DNA from: Chromera velia
Taxonomy: Eukaryota > Sar > Chromeraceae
Length of the DNA stretch: 13,756 bases
Direction of reading: 5' to 3'
Assembly: GCA_018398765.1 (NCBI GenBank)
Contig: JAHBMJ010000271.1
Span: forward strand, 20,001 to 33,756
Shown here: one piece after another, positions 1 to 7,926 of the stretch
How the letters are laid out: each line of letters starts with the position of its first letter
How positions within the stretch are numbered: the first letter of the stretch is position 1
Position numbers and translations under genes: made by a program
The notes under the pieces: generated by a model
What the model was told of the DNA's origin: nothing
Database searches by the model: none
Seen by the model: only the letters and a program-made list of their open reading frames with translations

Positions 1-21
1 CTCCTCCCTCCCATTTTGTAG

Positions 22-358
22 ACAACAACTGAGACATTCATTTCCTTTGGTACAGGTGAGAAGATGATGCTGTCCTGTTCCCCCCCGGAAAGAGAGAAGG
101 CAGCTGAGAGCAAAGAAGAAAGCGTTGGATGCTCTTCAAAGATGGATCAGGCAGGAAAGAGAACACGAAGGAGACGCTCTCTTCCCCATTCTATGTCTCT
201 CTTCTGTTGTCCTCTAGAGATTTTGAAAACCCTCGTGCACGTGCACCTCTTCTCGTTCGAAGAGTTTGGAGGAGGGACTTACTTGCTTGGGAGGGCGGGA
301 ACAAAGCAGAAAGAAGAACTCTTCGATCGTTCTTTGTGCCTTCCTCCCATTCCAATTG
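22..358 (+). CDS. Two candidate exons of an unidentified gene, partial at the left edge
   Basis: A strong acceptor (pyrimidine tract ending TTTGTAG at 15-21) and a strong donor (CAG|GTGAGA after 55) bracket a 34-nt exon at 22-55. A second strong acceptor (TCTGTTGTCCTCTAG, ending at 217) opens an exon at 218. Joining 55 to 218 removes a 162-nt GT-AG intron and keeps one frame, reading TTTETFISFGT then EILKTLVHVHLFSFEEFGGG and on through YLLGRAG. The product looks like folded protein rather than low complexity, but I do not recognise the family. The 3' end is unknown. I see no good donor before the TTTC repeat at 359, and reading on into the repeat gives only Phe/Leu/Ser low complexity, so the stated end is arbitrary. 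The gene would converge on the RBR gene. Moderate to low confidence, resting on splice-site quality and matching phase. Confidence 0.35.
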
Positions 359-649
359 TTTTCCCTCTTTCTTTCTTTCTTTCTTTTTTTCTTTCTTTCT
401 TTCTTTCTTTCTTTCTGTCTGTCTGTCTGTCTGTCTTTCTTTCTTTCTTTCTTTCTTTCTTTTTTTCTTTGTTTCTTTCTTCCTTTCTTCCTTCCTCCCT
501 TCCCTCCTTCCTTCCTTCCTTCCTTCATTCCTTTCTTTCTTTCTTTCTTTCTTTCTGTCTGTCTGTCTGTCTTTCTTTCTTTCTTTCTGTCTGTCTTTCT
601 TTCTTTCTTTCTGTCTTTGCGTCTTTCTTTCTTTCTTTCTTTCTTTCTG

Positions 650-688
<39 letters not shown>

Positions 689-826
689 GTCTGTCTGTCT
701 GTCTGTCTTTCTTTCTTTCTTTCTGTCTTTCTGCGTTTCTTTCTGCCTTTCTTTCTGTCTTTCTTTCTGTCTTTCTGCGTTTCTTTCTGCCTTTCTTTCT
801 GTCTTTCTTTCTTTCTTTCTTTCTTT
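359..826. repeat. Compound TTTC/TGTC/TTCC microsatellite
   Basis: About 470 bp of almost pure pyrimidine on the + strand, mixing TTTC, TGTC and TTCC tetramers with rare GCGT and GCCT interruptions. The first 58 nt (359-416) contain no purine at all. The repeat gives open frames on both strands (Phe/Leu/Ser on +, Lys/Glu/Arg on -) because these tetramers rarely form stop codons. Those frames are not genes. Confidence 0.97.
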
Positions 827-880
827 ATCTGCTGCCTCATGCATGCATGGATGTTCTTTTTTTCATTTCGATCGACACTT

Positions 881-952
881 CCTGCCTGCCTGGCTCTTCC
901 TTGCGATCTGAGAGCCTGCCAGCGATGCTGCCTGCCTGCCTGCCTGCCTGCG
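881..952. repeat. CCTG-rich short tandem repeats
   Basis: Short runs of CCTG/GCCT tetramers, the longest at about 927-952. They share the pyrimidine bias of the larger array just upstream. The rest of 827-1147 is purine-rich on the + strand (GAGAGGGGGG and AAGAAGAAA runs) with no convincing coding sequence. Confidence 0.8.
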
Positions 953-1147
953 TGTGCAAAGAATGGGACTAAACAAATCAACAGGAAAAGAGAGGGGGGG
1001 GGGAGGGAGAGAGGGGAGAAAAGAAGAAACAATCAAGTATGGCAACAAACAGCGTCGAGAAGAAAAGAACAGAGGAAAGAAGAAGAGGAAAAGAAGGCAT
1101 ACATGTAGGACAATGCCATGAACCCATTCAATCATTCATCCATCCAT

Positions 1148-1183
1148 TCACTCACTCACTCACTCACTCACTCACTCACTCAC
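1148..1183. repeat. (TCAC)9 microsatellite
   Basis: Nine uninterrupted TCAC units on the + strand. The region 1184-1473, between this repeat and the RBR stop codon, shows no convincing coding sequence and presumably holds the 3' UTR of the RBR gene. Confidence 0.95.
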
Positions 1184-1473
1184 AGCACCCGCCCACCCTC
1201 TAGACTTTGACGTCCTGCAACATCAATCCATTCACTCTCACTTGTGCTTCACACTCCCACGAATCCAAAGAACGCACACACATAGAGGGAGCATGAGGGG
1301 TGCATTCGAAGTGTCTAAAGGTCGGTTTGTCAATTCTTTCCTGCATTGACCTTGTGCGTGTGTGTGCGGGTCCCTTGCACATTTTTGTGCAGGATCTACA
1401 ATTACTTCTTCCCACCTCCACAAACGACCTGCGATGATGCATTCCTTTGCCCACCCCCCATCAACCAATCAAA

Positions 1474-4400
1474 TCAACACGAGCATTCTGCATCGTTCTG
1501 GTCGGACGCGCACGCGTAGCAGAACTGAGTCCCGCATATGCACTGCATCGAGTTGCACCCCTCCGACCTCAACACAGGCACTCGACAGTTGGGACATCGC
1601 ACAGGCTCAGCATCTCTTTCCTGCACGAACAGTGACGTATAGACAAAAAAATCTAGAAAAGAAATATGTGGATTCAAGCATTCAGAGACCACGTTGACTT
1701 GACACTGTTTTGTACATTCAGCTTGGTGTTGCCTCATCGTTTGCCTGATTGCCTGACTGCCCACCTGCCTTCTTGATTGACTGACTGACTGACTGACGTT
1801 ATCAAATCTAGACAGGTACTCAGAGTCGTTCTCGAAGTCTTCGCACCCGAAGTCGTCTGAGTGGCTGGTCTGGCACTTCCAGCAGAAGAAAGTCCCACAG
1901 CACCGAGTCTCGAAAGTCGACAGTTCGTTCACCACACGCAGCAGAAATGCCGTCCTGTGTGTGCAACGCCGTGCATTGCAATGCAGTCAGTCAGTCAATC
2001 AGTCAGTGAGGGGGAAACAAGGAAGGAAGGAAGGCCTCTGAATTGCTGCTCGGAGAAAGATTGGTGACAGGAAGGACAGAAACGCGAAGAGAAGTCCATA
2101 CATGTACCGACAGAAAGAAAGAGAAGTACATGCGTGTATCGACAGAAAGAAAGAACCATGCAGGAAGAACAGCGTATAAGGTGAGCACAAAGGAGGGAGG
2201 GAGGGAGAGAGAGGGGNNNNNNNNNNNNNNNNNNNNNNNNNNNNNNNNNNNNNNNNNNNNNNNNNNNNNNNNNNNNNGGGGGGGGGGGGGGGAGGGGGAG
2301 AGAGAGAGAGAGAATCGGACGACGACACACCCATCGCCCAAGTCGACTGGTCGGCTGATGACACGCACCATTGAAGGGATCTATCTGCCGCTGGGGAAAA
2401 GAAAAAAGCACACGGCTCCCTTCTCAATTTCGAAAATTGCCCTGATCGATCACTACTTCGATAGAGGCAGACAGACAGATAGACCGACAAACAGACAAGT
2501 GACACACAGACTGACTTGCGTTCTGGGTCCACCACAGCCCCTGCCAGGTGTTGGAATTCTGCCTCGAGAGCCTTCCTTCCCTCCGTGCCCCCCGCACTGA
2601 ACATTCCTTCAAGGCCCTCTCCCGATCCGTCTTTTCCTTTCCCCTCCTCCTTCTCTGACTGAAGCAGCCAGTTGAAAACTAACTCTTTTGCTGTCAACCT
2701 GAGCTGACAATACTCTTTGAAATCCGACCAGCCCTTCTTCCAAACTTCCTCTGCCCTGTCCATCAACAGTCTTGCCTCTTCCTCCTCCACAGCTCTCAGA
2801 GAGGAGACGAATCTGCTGACATACTGGTTCCTCAAACGCTCAACTGCAGAGGAAAAATTGGAAAAAGAGTCGAGGTGGACATCCAATTTCAGAGGCGACC
2901 CAGGCTCCTCTCCCTCTCGAATATCTTCGTCTCGGTCGGTTCTGGCAGAGGGTTCTTTCTCTTTCACCACAGCCTCTCCCTCTTCCACCTTTCGTTCCCC
3001 CCCTGTTTCTTCCTGGCTGCTTTTCTGCTCCAGCTCTGTCTGGGCGGCCGAGACGGTTTCGGGAGGGGGAGACACCACCTCACTTCCTTCCTGACCGAGC
3101 TTGCTCTCCCCCTCTCTGGGTCCTGCTGCTGTCAGAGAAGAGGACGAACATCCCTCGGAGACAGACGCTGTGGAGACAAGCGAATCCTCCTCCTTTGATC
3201 CCGGGCGGGGTCTGCGGCTAGCGGAGGAGACGGCAGAGACGGAGACGGAAATCGAGACGGAGCCTGAACGCGCAGACTCGAAGCTGGAGGGCGCAGGAGA
3301 GGGACCGCGTGGGACGGGGGAGGCAGAAACACCCCTGCTGGTCACATTCCTCCCCGGATCGGACTCACCCCTGTTGACCCCCATACGTGGCAACTCTGAG
3401 GTCGAGAACCGTCTTCTGTTGGGAGGAGAGAGGGACATCCCGGGGTCTCTTTCAGAAGGGACGGGAGGGAGAGGATCGCACCACTCATCCTCCCCTTGAG
3501 TTTCTTCCGTCTCTCTCTTGCAATTGGGTGTTACAAGAGAACGCGCAATGCCGAGGGGGGGCAAAAGAAACTCAACAGGGGACGCACACACGGCGGGGCA
3601 TCTGGGTACATCAGGAAGAGAACAAGAACGACGAACAGACGACGAGCGGGATGCAAAGGCTGATCCCTCTTCTGCCACATCGTTCGGTGTCTCTGTTTCA
3701 TTCTCCCCCTCTCCCTCTGTTCCTTTCCTCTTTCCCTCACCCTCTTCCTCGATGAACTCCCAAAGGGACTTCACGAACCCGACAGACACAGAGGCTCGAG
3801 AGGAAGGGGAAGACGAGGGACTCCGACCCTCCTCATCCTCAATCGCCATACACTCCTCATCACTGTACTCATCCTCATCCTCAGTTTCTCTTCGGAGACG
3901 CTGAGCGGCGTCTTCCAATTCGTAAGGAGTCCCTTCAGGGTACTCCCGGTCAAACAGACTCACAGTCGCATCACATTCGCACCTGAGCAAACAAAGAAAG
4001 AAAGAAACAAAATTGAACAGAAACCCATGCATGAGAGAATGACAGCAGAAGAAGGGCAGTCCACGAACGAACAGGAGGCACTGAGCACAATGAATTTGAA
4101 GGACACATGCAGAGCCCTCGCGCGAAGGCGCAGAAAAAAGAAGCGGAGAGGACCAGAAGAACAGAACGTACAGGGGATCAGAGGAACCCACGCACCTGAA
4201 GGTCAGGGCGCGTGCCGCCACCCCCAAAAGCCGCCTCGTCACCGTGCCCCTCCTCCTTGCAAACCGCCCAGTCCCCCCCTGAATGGCTCTATCACAGGAG
4301 GCCCACGTGAGATTCCCAAGGCCACAGATGCACTTCAGCGTCGGCACAAAGAACCGTGCCTGCTCTACCTGCGCCTCGACAAACTCGAGAAGGCACTTGC

Positions 4401-5394
4401 GACAAAAGGTCGACGCGGCAAAAGAGGAGGAGCCTGCTGCCGTTTGAGATGGCACAGGCGCTTCTTTTTCCGTCTGCTGGTTCTCTGTTTCCTTCCCCTT
4501 GTTTGGGCCCTTCTTGCTCTTCACACTCGTCAGAGAGCCGGGGCATCTGTCTGAAGTAAGACAACAGTCAAACGCAATGCAGTCTGTCGTATCGAAGCAG
4601 ACACCGCAGGTCGAAGAGGGGAAACAAAAGGGGCCGACAACACAGTTCATGTCTTCTCTAGATGGTGAATACACTGACAGGCGACTCGCCAAACACTCCT
4701 CGAACTGCTTCTTTTCCTTCTCTCTCTTGGTTATTAAATCAGCCTCCAGTTCTCCCTCTGTCGTTTCAGGAAGGGGGGAGGAAGTTTCCTTCTCTCTCTT
4801 GGTTATTAAATCAGCCTCCAGTTCTCCCTCTGTCGTTTCAGGAAGGGGGGAGGAAGCAGACGCAGAGGCAGAGGACTCATCCTCGGCACCTGTCTGCACA
4901 CCGTGCTCGTTGGTTTCTGTGTGCGGAATGTTTGCGTCTCCTCTCCTTCGGGGCACGGACTGAGCCCCGACGGAGACTGAAGATTCCAATTCGGTGAGGC
5001 CCATAATCTCATACAGGGTTAGGGGTGCTCCTGCTGAAGTCCTCCTCGCCTCCTCCCCTCCCACTGCCTGCGTCTCCGTCTGCGTAGCCACCGCATTCCC
5101 TCCCTCCGTACTACAAGCGGAAGTCTCTTTCCCTCCACCTCCAACCAGCTCTGTCTGCGTCTCCGTCTCTGTCTGAACTGCTACTCCCTCTCCTTCAACC
5201 TGTACTCCCACAGAGGCATTCCACCTTCCCGTCTCTCCCACTCTCTCTGTCTCCGCAAGTGAACCCGACTCACCCTCTACAGTCCCCGAATCACGTGGAG
5301 GCACCGGAGCATTCCGGAGGAACTCCTCAAGGCGCTCCACACGCCGATGGGCTGTAGCTTCCAAAATCAGATCTTCTCTCCTACTGTCGAACAT
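1474..5394 (-). CDS. RING-between-RING (RBR) E3 ubiquitin ligase-like protein, four exons, 989 aa
   Basis: RBR ligases take ubiquitin from an E2 onto a RING2 cysteine, then pass it to substrate. Proposed exons are 5394-4196, 3982-2516, 1954-1798 and 1620-1474 (TGA). Introns are GT-AG with matching phases 2, 2 and 0 (AG|GTGCGT..CTCAG; AA|GTCAGT..CACAG; AAC|GTCAGT..TGCAG). RING2 is clear: C950-PN-C953, then SEGC963NSMQC with the expected catalytic Cys963, then CGTQFC975YAC978, ending in C987-S-C989 where His/Cys would be usual. Upstream, C907-C-GTFFC913WKC916, H920 and C926 form the second half of an IBR. A divergent RING1 lies at C263-GV-C266, F-C331-RK-C334 and C355-I-C357; its usual His is not evident. 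C401-E-C403DATVSLF may end RING1 or start the IBR. Residues about 405-885 are Ser/Glu/Pro-rich, then helical. The N-terminus has a charged helix and repeated VQT/TQT motifs. The A at -3 supports this start. The family is well supported; exon 4 could instead splice onward. Confidence 0.8.
1621..1797 (-). other. RBR intron 3 (177 nt, stop-free)
   Basis: Donor AAC|GTCAGT and acceptor TTCGTGCAG|GAA. The intron begins with a (GTCA)n array and contains a second possible acceptor (TTTCTAG). Its length is a multiple of three and it has no stop in the coding frame, so retention would insert 59 residues between the IBR half and RING2. Removing it brings IBR (C926) and RING2 (C950) to normal RBR spacing, which supports splicing. 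Confidence 0.75.
1955..2515 (-). other. RBR intron 2 (about 561 nt, includes the assembly gap)
   Basis: Donor CGCAA|GTCAGT and acceptor CACACACAG|GACG. Both sides are phase 2 and join as ERK-TAFLLRVVNEL. The acceptor is preceded by CTTCC repeats and several CTGAC branch-point-like tetramers. In-frame stops just before the acceptor rule out read-through. The apparent length depends on the 61-N gap being correctly sized. Confidence 0.7.
2217..2292. other. Assembly gap (61 N) next to a G15 run
   Basis: Sixty-one N at 2217-2277 lie between GAGGGAGAGAGAGGGG and an uninterrupted run of 15 G (2278-2292), followed by more G and (GA)n. The gap is probably a homopolymer or G-quadruplex region that stalled sequencing. 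Its true length is unknown. It lies inside intron 2 of the RBR gene. Confidence 0.98.
3983..4195 (-). other. RBR intron 1 (213 nt, stop-free)
   Basis: Donor TTCAG|GTGCGTGGG and acceptor TTTGCTCAG|GTGCGAA. Both sides are phase 2, joining as ALTFR-CECDATV. The length is a multiple of three with no stop in frame, so the unspliced reading also stays open. The translated intron is hydrophobic and Phe-rich (LYVLFFWSSPLLFS), unlike the flanking acidic protein, which supports it being an intron. Confidence 0.7.
4713..4856. repeat. Perfect 72-bp tandem duplication inside RBR exon 1
   Basis: Two identical 72-bp units (4713-4784 and 4785-4856) with no mismatch. The unit is a multiple of three, so it duplicates 24 residues centred on SSPLPETTEGELEADLITKR in the acidic segment just before RING1. 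Perfect identity suggests a recent duplication, gene conversion or an assembly artefact. Confidence 0.95.
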
Positions 5395-5689
5395 CGTGTG
5401 TAATTCCTTTTATCTTTTTTATTTGGTCGAGATCTTACGGCAAAGTCTCACAAATACATAAAATCAAAGTGGAGAGAAGCCCTCTGCTTGACTCTTACTT
5501 CTCTACTTTCACCTTTGACTCAAATGAGTCTGATCAATGCAGGCCAAGTCTCTCTCCAGAACTCAACCAGATGAGACGACCACTCAACGAAACAGCACGG
5601 ATATATACAGCGGAGCGAGCGAGACCATTCACAACAAATCGTGATCTGTGCAATTGGTTTTGGGAAAGGGACTCCAAAATACTCCAAAG

Positions 5690-5910
5690 CAATTAAGGCT
5701 GCTGGAGTCATTTTCTCGTCTCTGAGAAAGAGCATGACCGAGCTGTGGCCCGAATATTCGCGCGGCGCCGCGTGCAGAGCGAAAAGTCCGTGCGAGCGCC
5801 CCCGCGGCGCCCCGCAATTAAGATAATTATATACGTGCCCCACAAGAGATCCACAAGTAAATCTTGTGCGTGCGTCAGCTATAGCCAAGCCATCTCGGCA
5901 GCCTTAATTG
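5690..5910. repeat. 13-bp perfect inverted repeat bounding a 221-bp segment
   Basis: CAATTAAGGCTGC at 5690-5702 is matched by its exact reverse complement GCAGCCTTAATTG at 5898-5910. A third related copy (GCAATTAAG) lies inside at about 5814-5822. The enclosed segment includes back-to-back palindromes CGAATATTCG (5751-5760) and CGCGGCGCCGCG (5761-5772). It may be a small non-autonomous element, a structured RNA or a symmetric regulatory site; the sequence alone does not decide. Confidence 0.6.
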
Positions 5911-5987
5911 TGAGATTCAGAAATACTCAGAGAGCAATCCTGGACTCAGTTGAAACAGTCGGTGGCCAGGAATAGTCAGGAACATCA

Positions 5988-6029
5988 GCGGAGGAGCATT
6001 AGACGCTGTATACGCAGAAGCGCCTCCGC
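5988..6029. other. GC-rich hairpin in the leader region of the ING gene
   Basis: GCGGAGGAGC (5988-5997) can pair with GCGCCTCCGC (6020-6029), 9 of 10 bp, around a 22-nt loop. It is about 240 nt upstream of the ING start codon and could lie in the 5' UTR or promoter. Confidence 0.5.
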
Positions 6030-6268
6030 ACCAACAAGTTGATTCAATTGTTGGTCTCTCCGACAAGGGAAGATTTCTGTGCATGGTTTTGTCGTCTTTT
6101 GTTTCCTCTGTTCGGCTTCCTTCCAATTACTCCTGGACAGCCGTGTGCGTCCCTGTATAGTAATATATTTTGAACCACTGCTCTGCAGTCTGACGTTTCC
6201 ACAGTGTGGGAGACGCAGTGCTTGCACCAGCCATCGCATCGAGAAGGTTTTAGAAAGGAGACGGCAAC

Positions 6269-6778
6269 ATGGCAGGAGCTGATGTTTCCGAAATATTTGA
6301 GACCATCCTGGATGAACTCACACCGGTGCCTGGGTGGTTAATTCGGAATATGCGGCTGATGCGGGAGCTGGACACACAGTGTGAATCCATCAGAGTCACT
6401 CTGGAGCAGAAGAGAGACGCATACTTGACGAACATGCAAGTAAGAATGAATATCCCCTCTCACGACCCGATGCTGCGGCAGAGGCTGGAGGCAATATACG
6501 AGGGGAAGGAGAACGGGAAGGAGACAGACAAGCAGTTACAGGAGATCACGCAGTATGAGAAGGACCTTCGTGCTGTCGCTGCAGAAAAAGTTGCGATCGC
6601 ATATAAGGTGGAGCAATTGATCAAGCACTACACGAAAGAAAACAAAGACAGGGCGTCGCCCTACCTCGGGGGGTTGCCGGAAGGAGCCGGGGGTGATCAG
6701 AAGGACGATGACAGAAGTAGGAGAGAGGAGGAGAAAGAGAACAGGAAGGAGAGACGAAAAAACCGAAATATTTCATAG
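6269..6778 (+). CDS. ING-family (inhibitor of growth) N-terminal domain protein, 169 aa, no PHD finger visible
   Basis: ING proteins are subunits of histone acetyltransferase or deacetylase complexes: the N-terminal helical domain docks to the complex, and a C-terminal PHD finger reads H3K4 methylation. Residues about 9-110 match the ING N-terminal pattern: FETILDELTPVPGWLIRN resembles the usual Leu-Pro..Arg-Asn start, followed by the hallmark RLMRELD at 29-35, a heptad-like helix, and KVEQLIKHYTKENKD where INGs have the last helix. The tail (about 130-169) is highly charged, with EEEKENRKERRKNR resembling a nuclear localisation signal. AACATGG is a good start context. The frame ends at TAG (6776-6778) without PHD cysteines, and I found no PHD exon downstream. 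Either the protein is a short ING or a late donor (for example GAA|GTAGGA near 6715) leads to an unseen exon. Confidence 0.72.
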   Translation: MAGADVSEIFETILDELTPVPGWLIRNMRLMRELDTQCESIRVTLEQKRDAYLTNMQVRMNIPSHDPMLRQRLEAIYEGKENGKETDKQLQEITQYEKDLRAVAAEKVAIAYKVEQLIKHYTKENKDRASPYLGGLPEGAGGDQKDDDRSRREEEKENRKERRKNRNIS

Positions 6779-6975
6779 AACCAAAAAAGTGAATGACTGT
6801 TTCAGTGAAACAATCCAGAGTCTCTCCTAGTCTCACGAATTCATGCACCGGCAGCGCATGGCTTGTTGCTTTTTGATGAGTTTTGAATCAGAAAGTTTTT
6901 GCACTGGGTAAAATAGAAATGCTGCCGTTTGACTTTTTTTGCCATGTCAGACTTCTCTTCGTTTCCGTTTCTTTG

Positions 6976-7247
6976 CTTTCCTTCTCCCTCTTTCCTTCCT
7001 TCCTTCCTTTTCTTTCTTTCTTTCCTTTCTTCCTTTTCTTTCTTTTCTTTCTTTTCTTTCTTTTCTTTCTTTTCTTTCTTTTCTTTCTTTTCTTTCTTTT
7101 CTTTCTTTTCTTTCTTTTCTTCCTTTTCTTCCTTTCTTCCTTCCTTCCTTCCTTTCTTCCTTCCTTGCTTCCTTCCTTCCTTCCTTCTTTCTGTCTTTCT
7201 TTCTTTCTTTCTTTTCTTTCTTTCTTTCTCTCTTTCTTTCTTTCTTT

Positions 7248-7303
<56 letters not shown>

Positions 7304-7589
7304 TTCTTTCTCTCTTTCTTTCTTTCTTTCTCTCTTTCTTTTTTTCTTTCTTTTCTTTCTGTCTTTCTGTCTGTCTGTCTGTCTGTCTGTCTTTTCTTTC
7401 TTTCTTTCTTTTTTTCTTTTTTCTTTTTTCTTTTTTTTTTCTTTCTTTCTTTCTGTCTTTCTTTCTTTCTTTCTTTTTTTTTTTCTTTTCTTCGTTTCTT
7501 CCTCCCTTCCTTCTTTCCTTACCTTTCTTACCCTCCCTTCCCTTTCTTTCCCTTCCTCCCCTTGCTTGCCTCTCTTCCCCCCCTTTCCT
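6976..7589. repeat. Homopyrimidine microsatellite array (TTCC, TTTTCTTTC, TTTC, TGTC)
   Basis: Two long purine-free tracts on the + strand: 6976-7166 (191 nt) and 7194-7360 (167 nt). The first includes a run of the 9-mer TTTTCTTTC from about 7017 to 7125, the second mainly TTTC. TGTC units appear at 7361-7391. The open frames crossing it on both strands are repeat artefacts. It begins about 200 nt after the ING stop codon. Confidence 0.97.
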
Positions 7590-7595
7590 CTTCTG

Positions 7596-7638
<43 letters not shown>

Positions 7639-7663
7639 CCTGTCTGTCAGTCTGTCTCTCTCC

Positions 7664-7696
<33 letters not shown>

Positions 7697-7763
7697 CCCC
7701 TCCCTCCCTGTCTCTGAGTGTGTCTGTCTGTTCTCTCTCTCTCTCTCTCTTTGTCTCTCTGCA

Positions 7764-7801
<38 letters not shown>

Positions 7802-7886
7802 CCGCACCCTCTTAAAGGGTCTCTTTCTCTCTCCGAGTCTCTTTCCCCCCTCTCACTCTCACTCTGTGTTTGAAACTGTGTGTGTG

Positions 7887-7926
<40 letters not shown>
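7590..7926. repeat. (TC)n tracts followed by (GT)n ending in GCGCGC
   Basis: Several (TC)n runs, with longer ones near 7600-7628, 7670-7696 and 7780-7800, are separated by GTGTGTG or short unique bits. A (GT)n array follows at 7877-7926, with a perfect 30-nt stretch at 7891-7920 running into GCGCGC. Alternating purine-pyrimidine sequence of this type favours Z-DNA. Confidence 0.93.

Larger units (their letters stand above)
5395..6268. promoter_or_regulatory. Divergent intergenic region between the RBR and ING genes
   Basis: The two genes point away from each other, so this 874-bp stretch must hold both 5' UTRs and both promoters. TATA-like stretches are seen at 5600-5609 (TATATATAC, usable by the - strand gene), 5825-5834 (AATTATATAC) and 6158-6171 (TAGTAATATATTTT, about 100 nt before the ING start). 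The middle (5741-5815) is very GC-rich, with GGCGCC and CGCG motifs. No convincing coding sequence is seen: short open frames here lack family resemblance. Individual promoter elements are not proven. Confidence 0.55.

Noticed and set aside
64-972. Long + strand open frames rich in Phe, Leu and Ser (also 129-911 and 266-1108)
   Set aside because: They are translations of the TTTC/TGTC microsatellite and stay open only because these tetramers rarely form stops. Only the short non-repetitive part at 218-358 is kept as a possible exon.
191-1032. - strand open frames rich in Lys, Glu and Arg (KERKKER pattern)
   Set aside because: They are the antisense reading of the same microsatellite and would vanish if the repeat length changed.
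1200-1468. Cys-containing - strand frames just after the RBR stop, as an extra RBR exon
   Set aside because: The RING2 frame already ends in TGA at 1474-1476 and no good donor precedes it. The Cys spacing does not form a recognisable zinc motif.
6443-6484. A 42-nt intron in the ING gene (CAA|GTAAGA ... GCAG)
   Set aside because: The donor is good, but the intron would be very short, and the unspliced sequence fits the ING helical domain without interruption.
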